The translations under genes were made by a program, and so were the position numbers. The notes below the pieces were generated by a model. It ran no database searches. It was not told where the DNA came from and saw nothing but the letters and a program-made list of their open reading frames with translations. From Massilia violaceinigra (GTDB lineage Bacteria > Pseudomonadota > Gammaproteobacteria > Burkholderiales > Burkholderiaceae_D), in the NCBI RefSeq assembly GCF_002752675.1, contig NZ_CP024608.1, positions 5,456,001 to 5,520,000 on the forward strand: DNA of 64,000 nt, read 5' to 3'. Positions 11,359 to 19,287 of the stretch are shown here, piece by piece (the stretch's first letter is position 1; each line of letters starts with the position of its first letter).

Positions 11359-12423
11359 ATGTTCTCTGCTGTAAAAACTACTGTCACCCTGACACTGCTT
11401 CTCTCCGCATTCGCGGCCCACGCCATCGATATCAGCGGTGCCGGCTCGTCCGCCGCGCAGCCGCTGTACGTCAAACTCGCCGACGTCTACGGCAAGTCGC
11501 AGAACGTCAAGCTCACTTATCAACCGAGCGGTTCGAGCGAAGGTCTCAAGCAAGCCAAGGCCAAAACCGTTGAATTTGGCGCCACCGACATCGCACCATC
11601 CCAGGCCGATCTCAAGGCAGGCAAGTTGATCTGCTTCCCGAGTGCCGTCTCGGGTGTGGTACCGGTAGTTAATCTTCCCGGCCTCAAGCGCGGCGAAGTG
11701 CAACTGACCGGCGAACTGCTGGCCGACATTTTCTCGCGCAAGATCACCAAATGGAACGATCCCAAGCTGACCGCCGCCAATCCTGGCGTGGCATTGCCGG
11801 ACCTGGCCATCGCCGTGATCGCGCGCCAGGACGGTTCGGGCAGTACTTACAACTTCAGCGACTATCTGAGCAAGGTCAGCCCGGCGTGGAAGCAGGCTTA
11901 CGGCCGCAACTTCACGGTCGCCTGGGCGAATGGCGTCACTCAGGTGAGCGGCAGCAACGGTGCGGTCAACGCGCTCAAGCAGACCCCGGGGGCGATTGCC
12001 TACGTGGATTATCAATACGTGATGCAGGACAAGCTGACCTACACGCGCCTGAAAAACCGCGACGGCAAGGTTGTTGCGCCGGGCGCGGATGGGTTTACGG
12101 CCGCGCTGCTGAACAGCCCATGGGTTGCCCAGGCCAAGTATGAAGAAATGCTGACCGACCGCGTCGGTCCGGCCACCTGGCCGATCACGTCGGGCACCTT
12201 CATCGTTGCGCCGCAAGCGACCAACAATCCTGAAAAGACGATTGCCGCCCTGAAGTTCTTCGCCTGGGGTTTCGCGAATGGTGACGCGATTGTCGGCAAT
12301 GCCAACTTCGTGCGCCTGCCGGACACCATGCAAGGCCGTATCATCGGCGACCTGACCACCATCACCGATGCCAGCGGAACACCGCTCAAGTGGTCGCTGG
12401 CCGAGGCGCTGAACCTGCGTTAA
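11359..12423 (+). CDS. pstS: Phosphate ABC transporter substrate-binding protein PstS
   Basis: ATG 11359 (MFSAVKTTVTLTLLLSAFAAHA) gives 354 residues with a clean signal peptide. The mature protein has the PstS signatures: ISGAGSSAAQPLYVKLADVY at the N-terminus, YQPSGSSEGLKQAK, EFGATDIAPSQADL, WNDPKL..NPGVALPDLAIAVIARQDGSGSTYNFSDYLSKVSP and GSNGAVNALKQTPGAIAYVDYQY. These loops bind phosphate in PstS proteins. No pstC, pstA, pstB or phoU is adjacent, so it must use a transporter encoded elsewhere or act as a stand-alone binding protein. I found no convincing Pho box upstream. A GC-rich hairpin with seven T residues follows the stop. Confidence 0.93.
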   Translation: MFSAVKTTVTLTLLLSAFAAHAIDISGAGSSAAQPLYVKLADVYGKSQNVKLTYQPSGSSEGLKQAKAKTVEFGATDIAPSQADLKAGKLICFPSAVSGVVPVVNLPGLKRGEVQLTGELLADIFSRKITKWNDPKLTAANPGVALPDLAIAVIARQDGSGSTYNFSDYLSKVSPAWKQAYGRNFTVAWANGVTQVSGSNGAVNALKQTPGAIAYVDYQYVMQDKLTYTRLKNRDGKVVAPGADGFTAALLNSPWVAQAKYEEMLTDRVGPATWPITSGTFIVAPQATNNPEKTIAALKFFAWGFANGDAIVGNANFVRLPDTMQGRIIGDLTTITDASGTPLKWSLAEALNLR

Positions 12424-12449
12424 GCTGGCGCCGCTCAGCAAACAGCAGC

Positions 12450-12479
12450 CCGCCCGCGCGATGCGCCGGCGGTTTTTTT
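12450..12479 (+). terminator. Rho-independent terminator after pstS
   Basis: The stem CCGCCCGCGC / GCGCCGGCGG (one mismatch) with loop GAT is followed by seven T residues at 12473-12479. It lies 27 bp after the pstS stop and between convergent genes. Confidence 0.85.
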
Positions 12480-12513
12480 CGTGCTCGCCGGCCGCAGCGC
12501 CCAGGACCAGAAA

Positions 12514-13365
12514 TCAGTCCCGGCTGGCAAAGGCCCGTCGCAGGCAGAATGCGCTGGCGGCCGCAATCAGCAACAGGGTAATGAGCGAGCCTTCCACGCC
12601 GAATGCGCCGCCGGTCAGCATGGTGTTGCCGACAAGCTCGCCGCGCAGCAGGCCGCCGGTGGCTGCATGGCCCGACACGGTCGACGAGAATACCTGGCTG
12701 ACGCAGTAGTTCCACGCGATGTGGGTTCCGATGCAGACCCACAGGCGGCGCGTCTTCATGTAGAGCGCGGCCTGCAGCACGCCATACGAAGCGATCACGG
12801 CGACCGCCAGCACCGAGGCTCCTTCATTGGGCAGGTGGGCCAGGCTGAACACCAGCGCCGAGATCACGATGGCGGGTTTGGCGCCCAGCGAACGTTCGGT
12901 CACGCCGAATACCACGCCGCGAAACATCATCTCCTCGGCCATGCCAACGAGCACCAGCTCGGCCAGCGGTAGCAGCATCATGATGCCTGGAGCGTTGATG
13001 CCGCCGAACCGGTAGGCGCCCAGCGCCGCCAGCACGGCGAAGGTGAGCGCCACCAGTGCGGCGCCGAGCAGCAGGCCGCTACCGAGTTCGCGCGCCATGC
13101 CGGGCATCGCCAGCTCGGTCGGCTGGCGTTTTTCGATACGGCGGACATAGAAACGGTAGCCGAACCACACCAGCACGGCGGCCAATATCTGCGGCCAGAC
13201 CATGCGGTACGGCTTGTCCACCAGTGTGGAGGCGATGATCATTGTCAGCGGGACCGCGGCAAAGGTCAGGACCATGCCGAGCACAATCCGGACCACGGCG
13301 TTAGCCATCAGTCGCGAAGCCAGGGAAGGTTTGTTCGTTGGTGCGCTCAGAGTATGTTCCATCAT
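12514..13365 (-). CDS. CPBP-family intramembrane glutamic endopeptidase
   Basis: This is a 283-residue polytopic membrane protein. It carries the CPBP/Rce1 signature: GMAEEMMFRGVVFGVTER (motif EExxxR), then FSLAHLPNEG with the motif-2 His, and HIAWNYCVSQVF as the third motif (HxxxN/B-like). Multiple hydrophobic segments surround these. CPBP members are membrane proteases linked to bacteriocin immunity, prenyl-protein processing or envelope stress; the target here is unknown. It starts 8 bp after the stop of the MarR gene on the same strand, so the two form an operon controlled by the palindrome at 13864-13889. Two adjacent ATG codons (13365, 13362) could serve as start. Confidence 0.9.
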   Translation of the reverse strand: MMEHTLSAPTNKPSLASRLMANAVVRIVLGMVLTFAAVPLTMIIASTLVDKPYRMVWPQILAAVLVWFGYRFYVRRIEKRQPTELAMPGMARELGSGLLLGAALVALTFAVLAALGAYRFGGINAPGIMMLLPLAELVLVGMAEEMMFRGVVFGVTERSLGAKPAIVISALVFSLAHLPNEGASVLAVAVIASYGVLQAALYMKTRRLWVCIGTHIAWNYCVSQVFSSTVSGHAATGGLLRGELVGNTMLTGGAFGVEGSLITLLLIAAASAFCLRRAFASRD

Positions 13366-13373
13366 CGCTTTCG

Positions 13374-13847
13374 TCAGGTGGTTGATTGTAGCTTTTTGCT
13401 TGCCTCACGGATTCGCTCACCGAAGGGGCGCTGCTCAAGGACGGCGATGGCTTGCGCCAGGCACGCCGACAAGGGAAATGCAAGTTCCGCATCGAGGCCG
13501 TCGGCCGCGCGCTTGGTCGCCTGCCAGCACGCTTGCAGGCGGGGCAGCAGCAGCTCGCCCTGCGGGCTCAGGCGCACCACGCGCTGCCTGCCATCCTCGC
13601 CGCCGGCAACCACGAGCAGCAAGCCTTCCTTCTTCATCAATGCCACCGTTTGCGTCGCCGCCGGCTGCGTGATGCCCGCCAGTTCGGCCAGCTGGCCGAT
13701 GGTGGCGCTCTGCTGCTGGGCCAGTACCCGAATCACCGGCGTGTAGCGCGGCCGGTAATCCAGGCCCGCGTCCATATAGGCTTGCAGGACGGCGCCATCG
13801 AGCAGTTCGATCAGGTGCCGCAATTGAGTTCCGAGTCCTTGTTTCAT
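13374..13847 (-). CDS. MarR-family transcriptional regulator
   Basis: The 157-residue protein has a MarR winged helix: IRVLAQQQSATIGQLAELAGITQPAATQTVALMKKEGLLLVVAGGEDGRQRVVRLSPQGELLLPRL. The recognition helix is TQPAATQTVALM and the wing contains the conserved DGRQR. Dimerisation helices lie at both ends. The gene is first in an operon with the CPBP protease. A perfect 26-bp palindrome ends 17 bp upstream of its start codon, so autorepression is likely. The ligand is unknown. Confidence 0.92.
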   Translation of the reverse strand: MKQGLGTQLRHLIELLDGAVLQAYMDAGLDYRPRYTPVIRVLAQQQSATIGQLAELAGITQPAATQTVALMKKEGLLLVVAGGEDGRQRVVRLSPQGELLLPRLQACWQATKRAADGLDAELAFPLSACLAQAIAVLEQRPFGERIREASKKLQSTT

Positions 13848-13863
13848 GCAGGTATCTTAGCAT

Positions 13864-13889
13864 TAATTATATAAGCGCTTATATAATTA
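13864..13889. promoter_or_regulatory. 26-bp perfect palindrome, likely MarR operator
   Basis: Each half-site is TAATTATATAAGC (13864-13876), mirrored without mismatch at 13877-13889. It lies 17 bp upstream of the MarR start codon, where it would overlap the promoter. Length and symmetry fit a MarR-dimer operator. The AT-rich core contrasts with the GC-rich flanks. Confidence 0.8.
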
Positions 13890-14132
13890 TTTGGCGTGGT
13901 GTCGTGTTGAAGAAACTACATCGTGGATTCAGGCCGCCTGTCCCGCTGTATAGGCGGCTATCACCTGGAGCGAGTTGGCTTTTACACAATCGTCGGGCGA
14001 GCGTTCCGGACCGGGGCGAAGATCCGTGAACGCGGGATGAACGGGTTTACACCGACCGGCGCGCTGATACAATGACGCCGAGTAAATGCCGATGACAATC
14101 TAAAAACGCTGGTGCTGCCGCGAGGTGAACTC

Positions 14133-15122
14133 ATGCATGTAAAGACGCACAAGGCTGGAGAGGGCGAAAACCGGACTGTGAATGCCGCGCTTCAAAAGCG
14201 GGATGATTCCCGATTCGCGGTACCCCACTCGCAGCGGGAAAGTTCGAACGCGGCCGCTCAGCTCAAGTTGCTGGAGCTCGCGAACAATAATCCCCGCGTG
14301 AATCAGCTGAAGGCTTTCCAGGCGCTTGCCGACGATAGATCGCGGGTTGCCGCGCAGCGCGAAAGGCAGGGGCGGGTGGCGCCTTGCGCCGCAGAGGGTG
14401 TCGCGCAGTGCGCAGTGGTTAGCGTCGGAAACGGTGTGCAGGCGAGGTGGCGGTCCACCTTGATTTCAGAACGCAGTTTTGCCACCCGAGCCGAAGCCGA
14501 AGCTGCCGAGAGCGATCTGTACGCGAGGACGGCGGCGATGACGCCTTTGCCGCTGGCTTTCGGGTCCGGGGCCCCGTACGGTTTCCACGGTTTTCCGGAA
14601 CTGGGAAGCCTACCGCGCGCGGATGTGCCGCGCGTGACGGAGCAGGTGCAGAGCCTGGCTCCAATGCTGCATACCGTATCTCCGCAAAACAGGCGATTCA
14701 ATACGTCAGAGCCGCCGCGCCCGCCGACGATGTATTTCCAGGAACACGGGTTGAACCTGGAGGGCCAGCCGGCCATGTCGTCGGGACGCGTAAGGCAGGA
14801 GCACGACGATGGACCGGTGGTGTATGTCGACCGGCATCCGCGCAATCATTTGTTTTCGCACGACGAGCGGATGCTGGGCATAGAAAATGAGTACGATCTC
14901 GAAGACGACGACATCGATACGGTTGGGCTCGGCCAGGCGGAAGAGGGAATGCATCACATCGAAGTTCACCACAACGATCCGAGGCACCGGAGCTGGGAAT
15001 TGGCTCATTCATCGGGAGGAACACTTTCCACTGCGCCGATGAATCCTCACGACGTCGACCGCGCCATTCTCAGATCGGCGCTTCGAGGACGGGTGGACGA
15101 TAGACGACGGACGGGTAGATGA
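14133..15122 (+). CDS. Orphan protein A with DNRP/SPRV-type N-terminal leader
   Basis: ATG 14133 follows GAGGTG by about 5 nt and gives 329 residues; a GTG start at 14112 is also open. Residues about 33-80 (SQRESSNAAAQLKLLELA, NNNPRVNQLKAFQALADD, RSRVAAQRE) form the Q-K-L / N-P-R-V / Q-L-K-A ladder shared with the proteins at 21626 and 22399. By memory, this leader is typical of predicted cargo/toxin proteins, many with a DUF4157 peptidase domain, in bacteria with extracellular contractile injection systems. The rest is not recognised: a Gly/Pro/Phe-rich middle (SGAPYGFHGFPELGSLPR), an acidic run (NEYDLEDDDIDTVG), then a His-rich segment (GMHHIEVHHNDPRHRSWE). There is no signal peptide. The last codons lie in a degenerate 22-bp tandem repeat. 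Confidence 0.7.
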   Translation: MHVKTHKAGEGENRTVNAALQKRDDSRFAVPHSQRESSNAAAQLKLLELANNNPRVNQLKAFQALADDRSRVAAQRERQGRVAPCAAEGVAQCAVVSVGNGVQARWRSTLISERSFATRAEAEAAESDLYARTAAMTPLPLAFGSGAPYGFHGFPELGSLPRADVPRVTEQVQSLAPMLHTVSPQNRRFNTSEPPRPPTMYFQEHGLNLEGQPAMSSGRVRQEHDDGPVVYVDRHPRNHLFSHDERMLGIENEYDLEDDDIDTVGLGQAEEGMHHIEVHHNDPRHRSWELAHSSGGTLSTAPMNPHDVDRAILRSALRGRVDDRRRTGR

Positions 15123-15134
15123 TAGACGATGGAC
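15091..15134. repeat. Two imperfect 22-bp tandem repeats
   Basis: Units at 15091-15112 and 15113-15134 differ at three positions and share the theme GGGTrGAyGATAGACGAyGGAC. They overlap the last codons and the stop of the leader-protein gene, so the C-terminus there may be variable. Confidence 0.6.
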
Positions 15135-15248
15135 GGAAGGACAGCCGGACGGTACGCGATCACGCGGCGGGGTAAGTGCGTCGCTCATCAAGGTCATGCA
15201 TGTCCGACGTAGCGGGCAGGAACAGGGATAGGGGCCGTCCGCCCGCAG

Positions 15249-16145
15249 CTAGCGCTGCACGCCGCAGACCGCCCGCACATGAGTGCGCAGCCAGCGGTGG
15301 GCGGGATCGGCGTCGAGCCGGGGATGCCAGAGCATCGAGACGGTGAATTCGGGCACGGGGAAGGGCAGGGCGAAGCTGTGCATGCCGCTGCGCAGCCGGC
15401 CGGTGTGCCGTTCCGGGACAGTGGCGACCAGGTCGCTTCCCCATGCCAGCGCCAGCGCCTGGGAAAAGCCGGCAGCCGTGGTGACGACCGTGCGTTCCAG
15501 GGCCAGCGGCAGCAAGGCGTCATCGACCGGGCTATTTTCCATGCCCTCGCGCGCTATGCCGATGTGTTCGCCCGCCGCATAGCGCGACGGTGTGATATCG
15601 CCTTCGGTCAAGGCATGGCCGGCACGCACCACGCCGACGAAACGGTCACGGAACAGGGCCTGGGTGCGCACTTCCGGGCCGGTGGACTTGCCGATGACGC
15701 CCGTTTCGAGGTCGATGCTGCCGTCGCGCAAACCCGCGCTGTCCTTGTCCGGCTTGGGCAAAAAACGCAGGCGCACGCCGGGCGCATCGGCGCGCAGTCG
15801 CGTGATGAGTTCCGCGCCGAAATTTTCGACAAAGCCTTCGCGCGTGCGGATCGTGAAGGTGCGTGCGAGCTGTGGCAGATCGAGCTTGTCGACGGGGCGC
15901 AGCACGGCGACGCTGTCATGCACCAGCTGGCTGACCTGTTCGCGCAGTGCGATGGCGCGCGGCGTGGGCACCAGGCCGCGCCCGGCGCGCACCAGCAGCG
16001 GGTCACCCGTGGCGTCGCGCAAACGGGCCAGTGCGCGGCTCATGGCCGAGGGACTGAGGCGCAAACGGCGCGCCGCACGGGCGACGCTGCCTTCGGCAAG
16101 CAAGACGTCAAGGGTAATGAGCAGGTTCAGGTCGGGCAGAGACAT
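15249..16145 (-). CDS. LysR-family transcriptional regulator
   Basis: ATG 16145 (MSLPDLNLLITLDVLLAEGS) gives 298 residues, the usual LysR length; the upstream open frame to 16355 is not LysR-like. The helix-turn-helix is GSVARAARRLRLSPSAMSRALARLRDATGDPLLVRAGRGLVPTPRA. The effector domain follows, with the SMLWHPRLDADPAHRWLRTHV ending seen in the NodD/NahR-like branch. LysR regulators often control a divergent neighbour, but here the upstream gene (ankB) is on the same strand, so the target is not evident. The 142-bp gap to ankB suggests its own promoter. Confidence 0.92.
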   Translation of the reverse strand: MSLPDLNLLITLDVLLAEGSVARAARRLRLSPSAMSRALARLRDATGDPLLVRAGRGLVPTPRAIALREQVSQLVHDSVAVLRPVDKLDLPQLARTFTIRTREGFVENFGAELITRLRADAPGVRLRFLPKPDKDSAGLRDGSIDLETGVIGKSTGPEVRTQALFRDRFVGVVRAGHALTEGDITPSRYAAGEHIGIAREGMENSPVDDALLPLALERTVVTTAAGFSQALALAWGSDLVATVPERHTGRLRSGMHSFALPFPVPEFTVSMLWHPRLDADPAHRWLRTHVRAVCGVQR

Positions 16146-16287
16146 GCGTTTACGATAACGCAATTCGCTTCTGGTGTGGCGTCGGCCGCACGAATATGGC
16201 GCGACCGGGTGCGTAGCGCGCCATGTGAGTACGGCGACCGGACGCAGTTTCTGCCGCTGCGGCGCCCCGGCGTTCGCCGCCCCGCTG

Positions 16288-16830
16288 TCAGGGTTGGCGC
16301 TGTGCCTGCCGGAATTCGCCGCGGGCGAGGCTGGCGGGGGTGTTGCCCGCGCCATCGGCCGCTTTCATGTCCGCACCGCGCTCGACCAGCGCTTGCAGGA
16401 TCTCGCTGCGCTGGAACAAGGCCGCGTACATTGCCGCCGTCTGCCCGGCATGATTGCGCTGGTTCGGCTGGCACGCGGTATCGGCCAGGCGGCGCGCAAT
16501 GCGCAGCTCGCCTTTGAAAATCGCTCCCATCAGCGCCGTGTTGCCACGCTTGTCGCCCGCGCACGGGTCGGCGCCGGCGCCAATGAGCAGGTCCACCGCT
16601 GCGCCGTGGCCATGGTAGGCGGCCAGGATCAGCCCCGTGTAGCCTTTCTCGTCGCGCGTGTTCAGGTCGTAGGCCGCGCTGGTGAATTCCTTGAGCATCG
16701 CGACATCGCCACGCCGGGCCGCGTCGAAGTAATAGCCTTTGAGCTGTTCGGCCAGGCGCGCCGGGTCGGGTGGGGCCGCGTGCACGAGCTGCGCCATGGC
16801 GAGCGCGGCAATTGTGATCAGGTATTTCAT
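16288..16830 (-). CDS. ankB: Exported ankyrin-repeat protein partnering the catalase
   Basis: The 180-residue protein has a signal peptide (KYLITIAALAMAQLVHA) and about four ankyrin repeats: GYYFDAARRGDVAMLKEFTS, EKGYTGLILAAYHGHGAAVDLLIGAGADP, KRGNTALMGAIFKGELRIARRLAD and HAGQTAAMYAALFQRSEILQALVERGADM. It lies 42 bp downstream of an exported catalase. The pair has the layout of Pseudomonas aeruginosa katB-ankB, where AnkB is needed for full KatB activity in the periplasm. The function here is inferred from that layout. Confidence 0.85.
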   Translation of the reverse strand: MKYLITIAALAMAQLVHAAPPDPARLAEQLKGYYFDAARRGDVAMLKEFTSAAYDLNTRDEKGYTGLILAAYHGHGAAVDLLIGAGADPCAGDKRGNTALMGAIFKGELRIARRLADTACQPNQRNHAGQTAAMYAALFQRSEILQALVERGADMKAADGAGNTPASLARGEFRQAQRQP

Positions 16831-16872
16831 GGCAGTCTCCCAAGCGACCGCCCGCAGGCGGCCGCTTTCTCA

Positions 16873-18432
16873 TCAGTCGGCCAGGGCCGCGGCGCGCGAG
16901 GCAACCTGCGCGACCTTGTCGCCCAGCGCGGCGGCGAGCGCCGTTCCGTAGGCGGCATCGGCCTTGTAGAAGTGCGACAGCATCGTGTAGCGCACTTCCT
17001 CATCCTTGACCTGGCCAAGATCGCCGGCCAGGTTGGCGACCAGGTTTTTCTGCTGCTGCGCAGGCAAGGAGCGGTAGAACTCGCCCGCCTGGCGGAAGTT
17101 CAGCGTCTTGGTGATGCGCTGCTGCACCGTGCTGCCCGAGAGGGGAAGCTGGCTCGGCTTGAAGTCGGCATTGACCGCCAGCGGGGACTGGCGGCTCGGT
17201 TCGTAGTTGATATTGCCGGTGCGCTTGCCGGCATTCATCGCACCATCCTGATGGTGATTGACTGCCGCCACGCGCGGCTGGTTGATCGGCAATTGCAGGG
17301 CATTGGGGCCGAGGCGGTACATCTGGGTGTCGGCGTAGGAAAACACGCGGCCTTGCAGCAGCTTGTCTTCGGACGGCTCGATGCCGGGCACCAGGTTCGA
17401 TGGCGCAAAGGCGCTTTGCTCGGTTTCCTGGAAGATGTTGGCCGGGTTGCGGTTCAGGGTCATCGTGCCGAGCTTGGTTTCCGGCACGCCAGTCCAGATT
17501 TTGGTGGCGTCGAGCGCATCGAAGTCGAACCTGCCCAGTTCGGACGGCTTGAGCACCTGCACGTACAGTTCCCAGCGCGGAAATTCCTTGCGCTTGATGG
17601 CGTTGATCAGGTCGTTGCTGGCGTGGTTGAAATCCTTGCCCTGCACGGCCGATGCTTCGGGGCCGGTCAGGCTCTGGATGCCCTGCAGCGATTTCCAGTG
17701 GAATTTGACGTAGTTGACTGTGCCGGCGGCATTAACAAATTTATAAGCATGCACGCTGTTGCCGTCCATGAAGCGGTAGCCTTTCGGCGTGCCGAGGTCG
17801 GAGTACACCTGGGTCAGCATGTGGGTCGATTCCGGCTGGTGCGAGAAGAAATCGAAGAAACGGTTCGGGTCTTGCACATTGGTCTCGGGCGCAGGCTTGA
17901 GCGAATGAACCATGTCCGGGAACTTGACGGCGTCGCGGATGAAGAAAATCGGCAGATTATTGCCGACCAGATCCCAGTTGCCTTCGCTGGTGTAGAACTT
18001 GGTGGCAAAACCGCGCGGGTCGCGCAGGGTTTCGGGCGAGTGGCTGCCGTGGATCACCGTCGAGAAGCGCACGAATACCGGTGTTTCCGTTCCTTTTGCA
18101 AATACCTTGGCCCGGGTCAACCCCGACACATCGCCGCTGGCGACGAAGACGCCGTGGGCACCGGTACCGCGCGCATGCACGACACGGTCAGGAATCTTCT
18201 CGCGGTCGAAACGCTGCAGTTTTTGCAGCAGGTGAACGTCTTGCAGCAGGGTCGGGCCGTTCTGGCCGGCCGTTTGCGAGTTCTGGTTGTCGCCAACCGG
18301 GGCGCCGTTGTCGCGGGTGAGCTGCGGCGCCGCCGAGGTGAAGGGGGAGAACAGTGCGGCAATGGCGAATGCCACTGCCGAGCGTGCCGCGCGACGTTCT
18401 CCGGAAGTCCGCAGCTGGGTTGTGTTAATCAT
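16873..18432 (-). CDS. katB: Exported haem catalase (KatB type)
   Basis: This is a 519-residue monofunctional haem catalase with an N-terminal signal (SAVAFAIAALFSPFTSAA). The distal His86 lies in RVVHARGTGAHGVF. The conserved core includes VFVRFSTV, RDPRGFATKFYTSEGNWDLVGNNLPIFFIRDAVKFPDMVHSLKP and the haem-Tyr segment SYADTQMYRLGPNALQLPINQPR. The enzyme converts hydrogen peroxide to water and oxygen, here probably in the periplasm. The downstream exported ankyrin protein supports the KatB assignment. An ATAG-N7-CTAT sequence 82 bp upstream suggests OxyR control. The residue after the first conserved block (TVIHGSHSPETL) deviates from the common TVAGE-GS-DT sequence but fits the clade with signal peptides. 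Confidence 0.94.
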   Translation of the reverse strand: MINTTQLRTSGERRAARSAVAFAIAALFSPFTSAAPQLTRDNGAPVGDNQNSQTAGQNGPTLLQDVHLLQKLQRFDREKIPDRVVHARGTGAHGVFVASGDVSGLTRAKVFAKGTETPVFVRFSTVIHGSHSPETLRDPRGFATKFYTSEGNWDLVGNNLPIFFIRDAVKFPDMVHSLKPAPETNVQDPNRFFDFFSHQPESTHMLTQVYSDLGTPKGYRFMDGNSVHAYKFVNAAGTVNYVKFHWKSLQGIQSLTGPEASAVQGKDFNHASNDLINAIKRKEFPRWELYVQVLKPSELGRFDFDALDATKIWTGVPETKLGTMTLNRNPANIFQETEQSAFAPSNLVPGIEPSEDKLLQGRVFSYADTQMYRLGPNALQLPINQPRVAAVNHHQDGAMNAGKRTGNINYEPSRQSPLAVNADFKPSQLPLSGSTVQQRITKTLNFRQAGEFYRSLPAQQQKNLVANLAGDLGQVKDEEVRYTMLSHFYKADAAYGTALAAALGDKVAQVASRAAALAD

Positions 18433-18513
18433 TTTGATTCCTTTTTTTGTAAATGTGTCTAAACAATAAGGAAATCTTCGCGATGTGTATACGCAATTAT
18501 AAATATGGGGTCG

Positions 18514-18528
18514 ATAGTTTTTGTCTAT
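18514..18528. promoter_or_regulatory. Candidate OxyR half-site upstream of katB
   Basis: ATAGTTTTTGTCTAT fits the ATAG-N7-CTAT unit of OxyR sites exactly. It lies 82 bp upstream of the katB start, a normal activator position. A second unit spaced by 7 bp is only weakly matched (ATAT at 18503-18506), so the full tandem site is degenerate. Confidence 0.5.
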
Positions 18529-18654
18529 TTATGGTGTGGCAGAGTGGCGTCAGGCGCAACGATATAGTGCAAGCCGTGCGTCTTCCGCCATGTTGTCCAG
18601 GCGGCTAGACTGGGTGTGGGTGCCGACGCTCGGCATGATCAGACAAGGACAGAT

Positions 18655-19287
18655 ATGGACAGGGAGTTTTGGCATCGCAAGTGGGCAATCAACGAAATCG
18701 GTTTTCATGCGCGGGCGGCCAATCCGCTCATGGTGGCGCATATCGGCCGACTGGAACTGCCCCCGGGCAGCCGGGTGTTCGTGCCTTTGTGCGGCAAGTC
18801 GCTCGATCTGCACTGGCTGCTGTCCGAGGGCTTTCGCGTGGCGGGCGCCGAACTAAGCCAGATCGCCGTCGACCAGCTGTTTGCCGATCTGGGCCTGACG
18901 CCAGAGGTGCATCAGGCAGGAGAACTGCTTCACTACCGCGCGCGGAACATCGATATTTTTGTCGGCGATATTTTTTGCCTGGATGGCGAGACGCTCGGCC
19001 CCGTGGACGCGGTGTACGACCGCGCGGCTTTCGTCGCGCTGCCGCAAGCGATGCGCGCCCGGTACGCCACCCATCTGACGCAACTGGCACGGCGGGCGCC
19101 GCAACTGCTCATTTGCTACCAGTACGACCAGTCCCTGATGGACGGGCCGCCGTTTTCCATCGGCGATGACGAAGTCCGGCAGCGCTACGGCCACGCATAT
19201 GCGTTGACCTTGCTGACCAAAGCCGACGTGGCCGGCGGCTTCAAGGGCCGTTTTCCGGCGATGGAAGCGGTATGGCTGCTTCAGTGA
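18655..19287 (+). CDS. tpm: Thiopurine S-methyltransferase
   Basis: ATG 18655 gives 210 residues starting MDREFWHRKWAINEIGFH, the conserved opening of bacterial TPMT (W..RW..N..GFH). Other matches are SRVFVPLCGKSLDLHWLLSEGFRVAGAELS (SAM-binding motif I), the GDIF segment, and VDAVYDRAAFVALPQAMRARYATHL. Bacterial TPMT methylates thiopurines and also selenium and tellurium oxyanions. The MFS gene starts 16 nt before the tpm stop in another frame, so translation is probably coupled. Confidence 0.93.
   Translation: MDREFWHRKWAINEIGFHARAANPLMVAHIGRLELPPGSRVFVPLCGKSLDLHWLLSEGFRVAGAELSQIAVDQLFADLGLTPEVHQAGELLHYRARNIDIFVGDIFCLDGETLGPVDAVYDRAAFVALPQAMRARYATHLTQLARRAPQLLICYQYDQSLMDGPPFSIGDDEVRQRYGHAYALTLLTKADVAGGFKGRFPAMEAVWLLQ

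Noticed and set aside
16174..18462. 762-codon plus-strand open frame across ankB and katB
   Set aside because: Antisense to well-supported genes and without any recognisable motif.
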